From: Achromobacter sp. AONIH1
GTDB lineage: Bacteria > Pseudomonadota > Gammaproteobacteria > Burkholderiales > Burkholderiaceae_B
DNA length: 64,000 nt
Direction: 5' to 3'
Assembly (NCBI RefSeq): GCF_002902905.1
Contig: NZ_CP026124.1
Location: 2,790,001 to 2,854,000 of the forward strand
In this document: piece by piece, positions 63,953-64,000 of the stretch
Layout: each line of letters opens with the position of its first letter
Numbering within the stretch: position 1 is the first letter of the stretch
Position numbers and translations under genes: made by a program
Notes under the pieces: model-generated
What the model was told of the DNA's origin: nothing
Databases searched by the model: none
The model's input: only the letters and a program-made list of their open reading frames with translations

Positions 63953-64000
63953 ATGCATTTGAACAAGAAGAAAACGCTGGCGAGCCTGGTCGGATTGGTG
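63953..64000 (+). CDS. Start of a probable secreted protein (partial)
   Basis: Sixteen codons, MHLNKKKTLASLVGLV, are visible before the window ends. A Lys cluster followed by a hydrophobic run is the beginning of a signal peptide. A promoter and GGAG site precede it. Product unknown. The expected chromosomal neighbour of accD in this group is folC, which this is not. Confidence 0.55.
   Translation, partial: MHLNKKKTLASLVGLV

Overview
The window reads as the chromosome of a GC-rich betaproteobacterium of the family Alcaligenaceae, most likely Achromobacter (Bordetella is close), carrying a 43.3-kb integrative and conjugative element (ICE) of the Tn4371 family. The host call rests on GC-rich codon use, the run relA, argE, trpB, trpA, accD, and betaproteobacterial-type livFG, phaZ and fdxA. 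This is recognition from memory, not a search. No tRNA, rRNA or CRISPR array was found.

Region 1 (1-20,521) is core chromosome. It holds a branched-chain amino-acid ABC transporter (substrate-binding protein, LivF, LivG), nth with an RnfB-like ferredoxin, a PHB depolymerase, a ParB-like protein with a SulP transporter, ferredoxin-NADP reductase with a 7Fe ferredoxin, pncB, a RidA protein, a flavodoxin-like protein with MtfA, relA, an MHS-family transporter, argE, and trpB-trpA-accD.

Region 2 (20,516-63,787) is the ICE. Its left attachment core TTTTTTAT lies in the T-tract of the accD terminator, and the same 8-mer closes the element at 63,780-63,787. The left part carries the tyrosine integrase and a defence island: a YhcG/DUF1016 nuclease, an unknown AT-rich 415-aa protein, a UvrD-type helicase next to an OLD-family ATPase-TOPRIM protein (Gabija-like), a Shedu-like nuclease and an orphan RelB/DinJ antitoxin. 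The backbone follows: DUF932, ParB, DUF736, a HTH regulator, DUF2958, DUF2285, an AlpA-like HTH protein, RepA with three iteron-like repeats, and ParA with a truncated partner.

Region 3 (40,042-49,587) is cargo placed inside the ICE. It contains a 3'-truncated SOS-controlled qnrB, an aer-pspF chimera, IS26, an ISKpn7 istB remnant, and two blaKPC-2 genes in inverted orientation around one ISKpn6. The right KPC arm cuts off an RND efflux permease whose adaptor, TetR regulator and outer-membrane factor survive. The cargo sits where related ICEs carry traF and the relaxase. No relaxase is visible between the attachment sites, so this ICE may be unable to start its own transfer.

Region 4 (49,662-63,491) is the mating module: the LysR regulator TraR, an entry-exclusion lipoprotein, the coupling protein TraG, a CopG-like protein, TrbBCDEJ, a second exclusion lipoprotein, TrbLFGI and a DUF2274 protein, mostly with 4-bp ATGA overlaps. 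After attR, 213 bp of presumed chromosome ends in the first codons of a secreted protein.

The most notable features are the KPC-ISKpn6-KPC inverted duplication and the mixed defence island with its unknown 415-aa protein.
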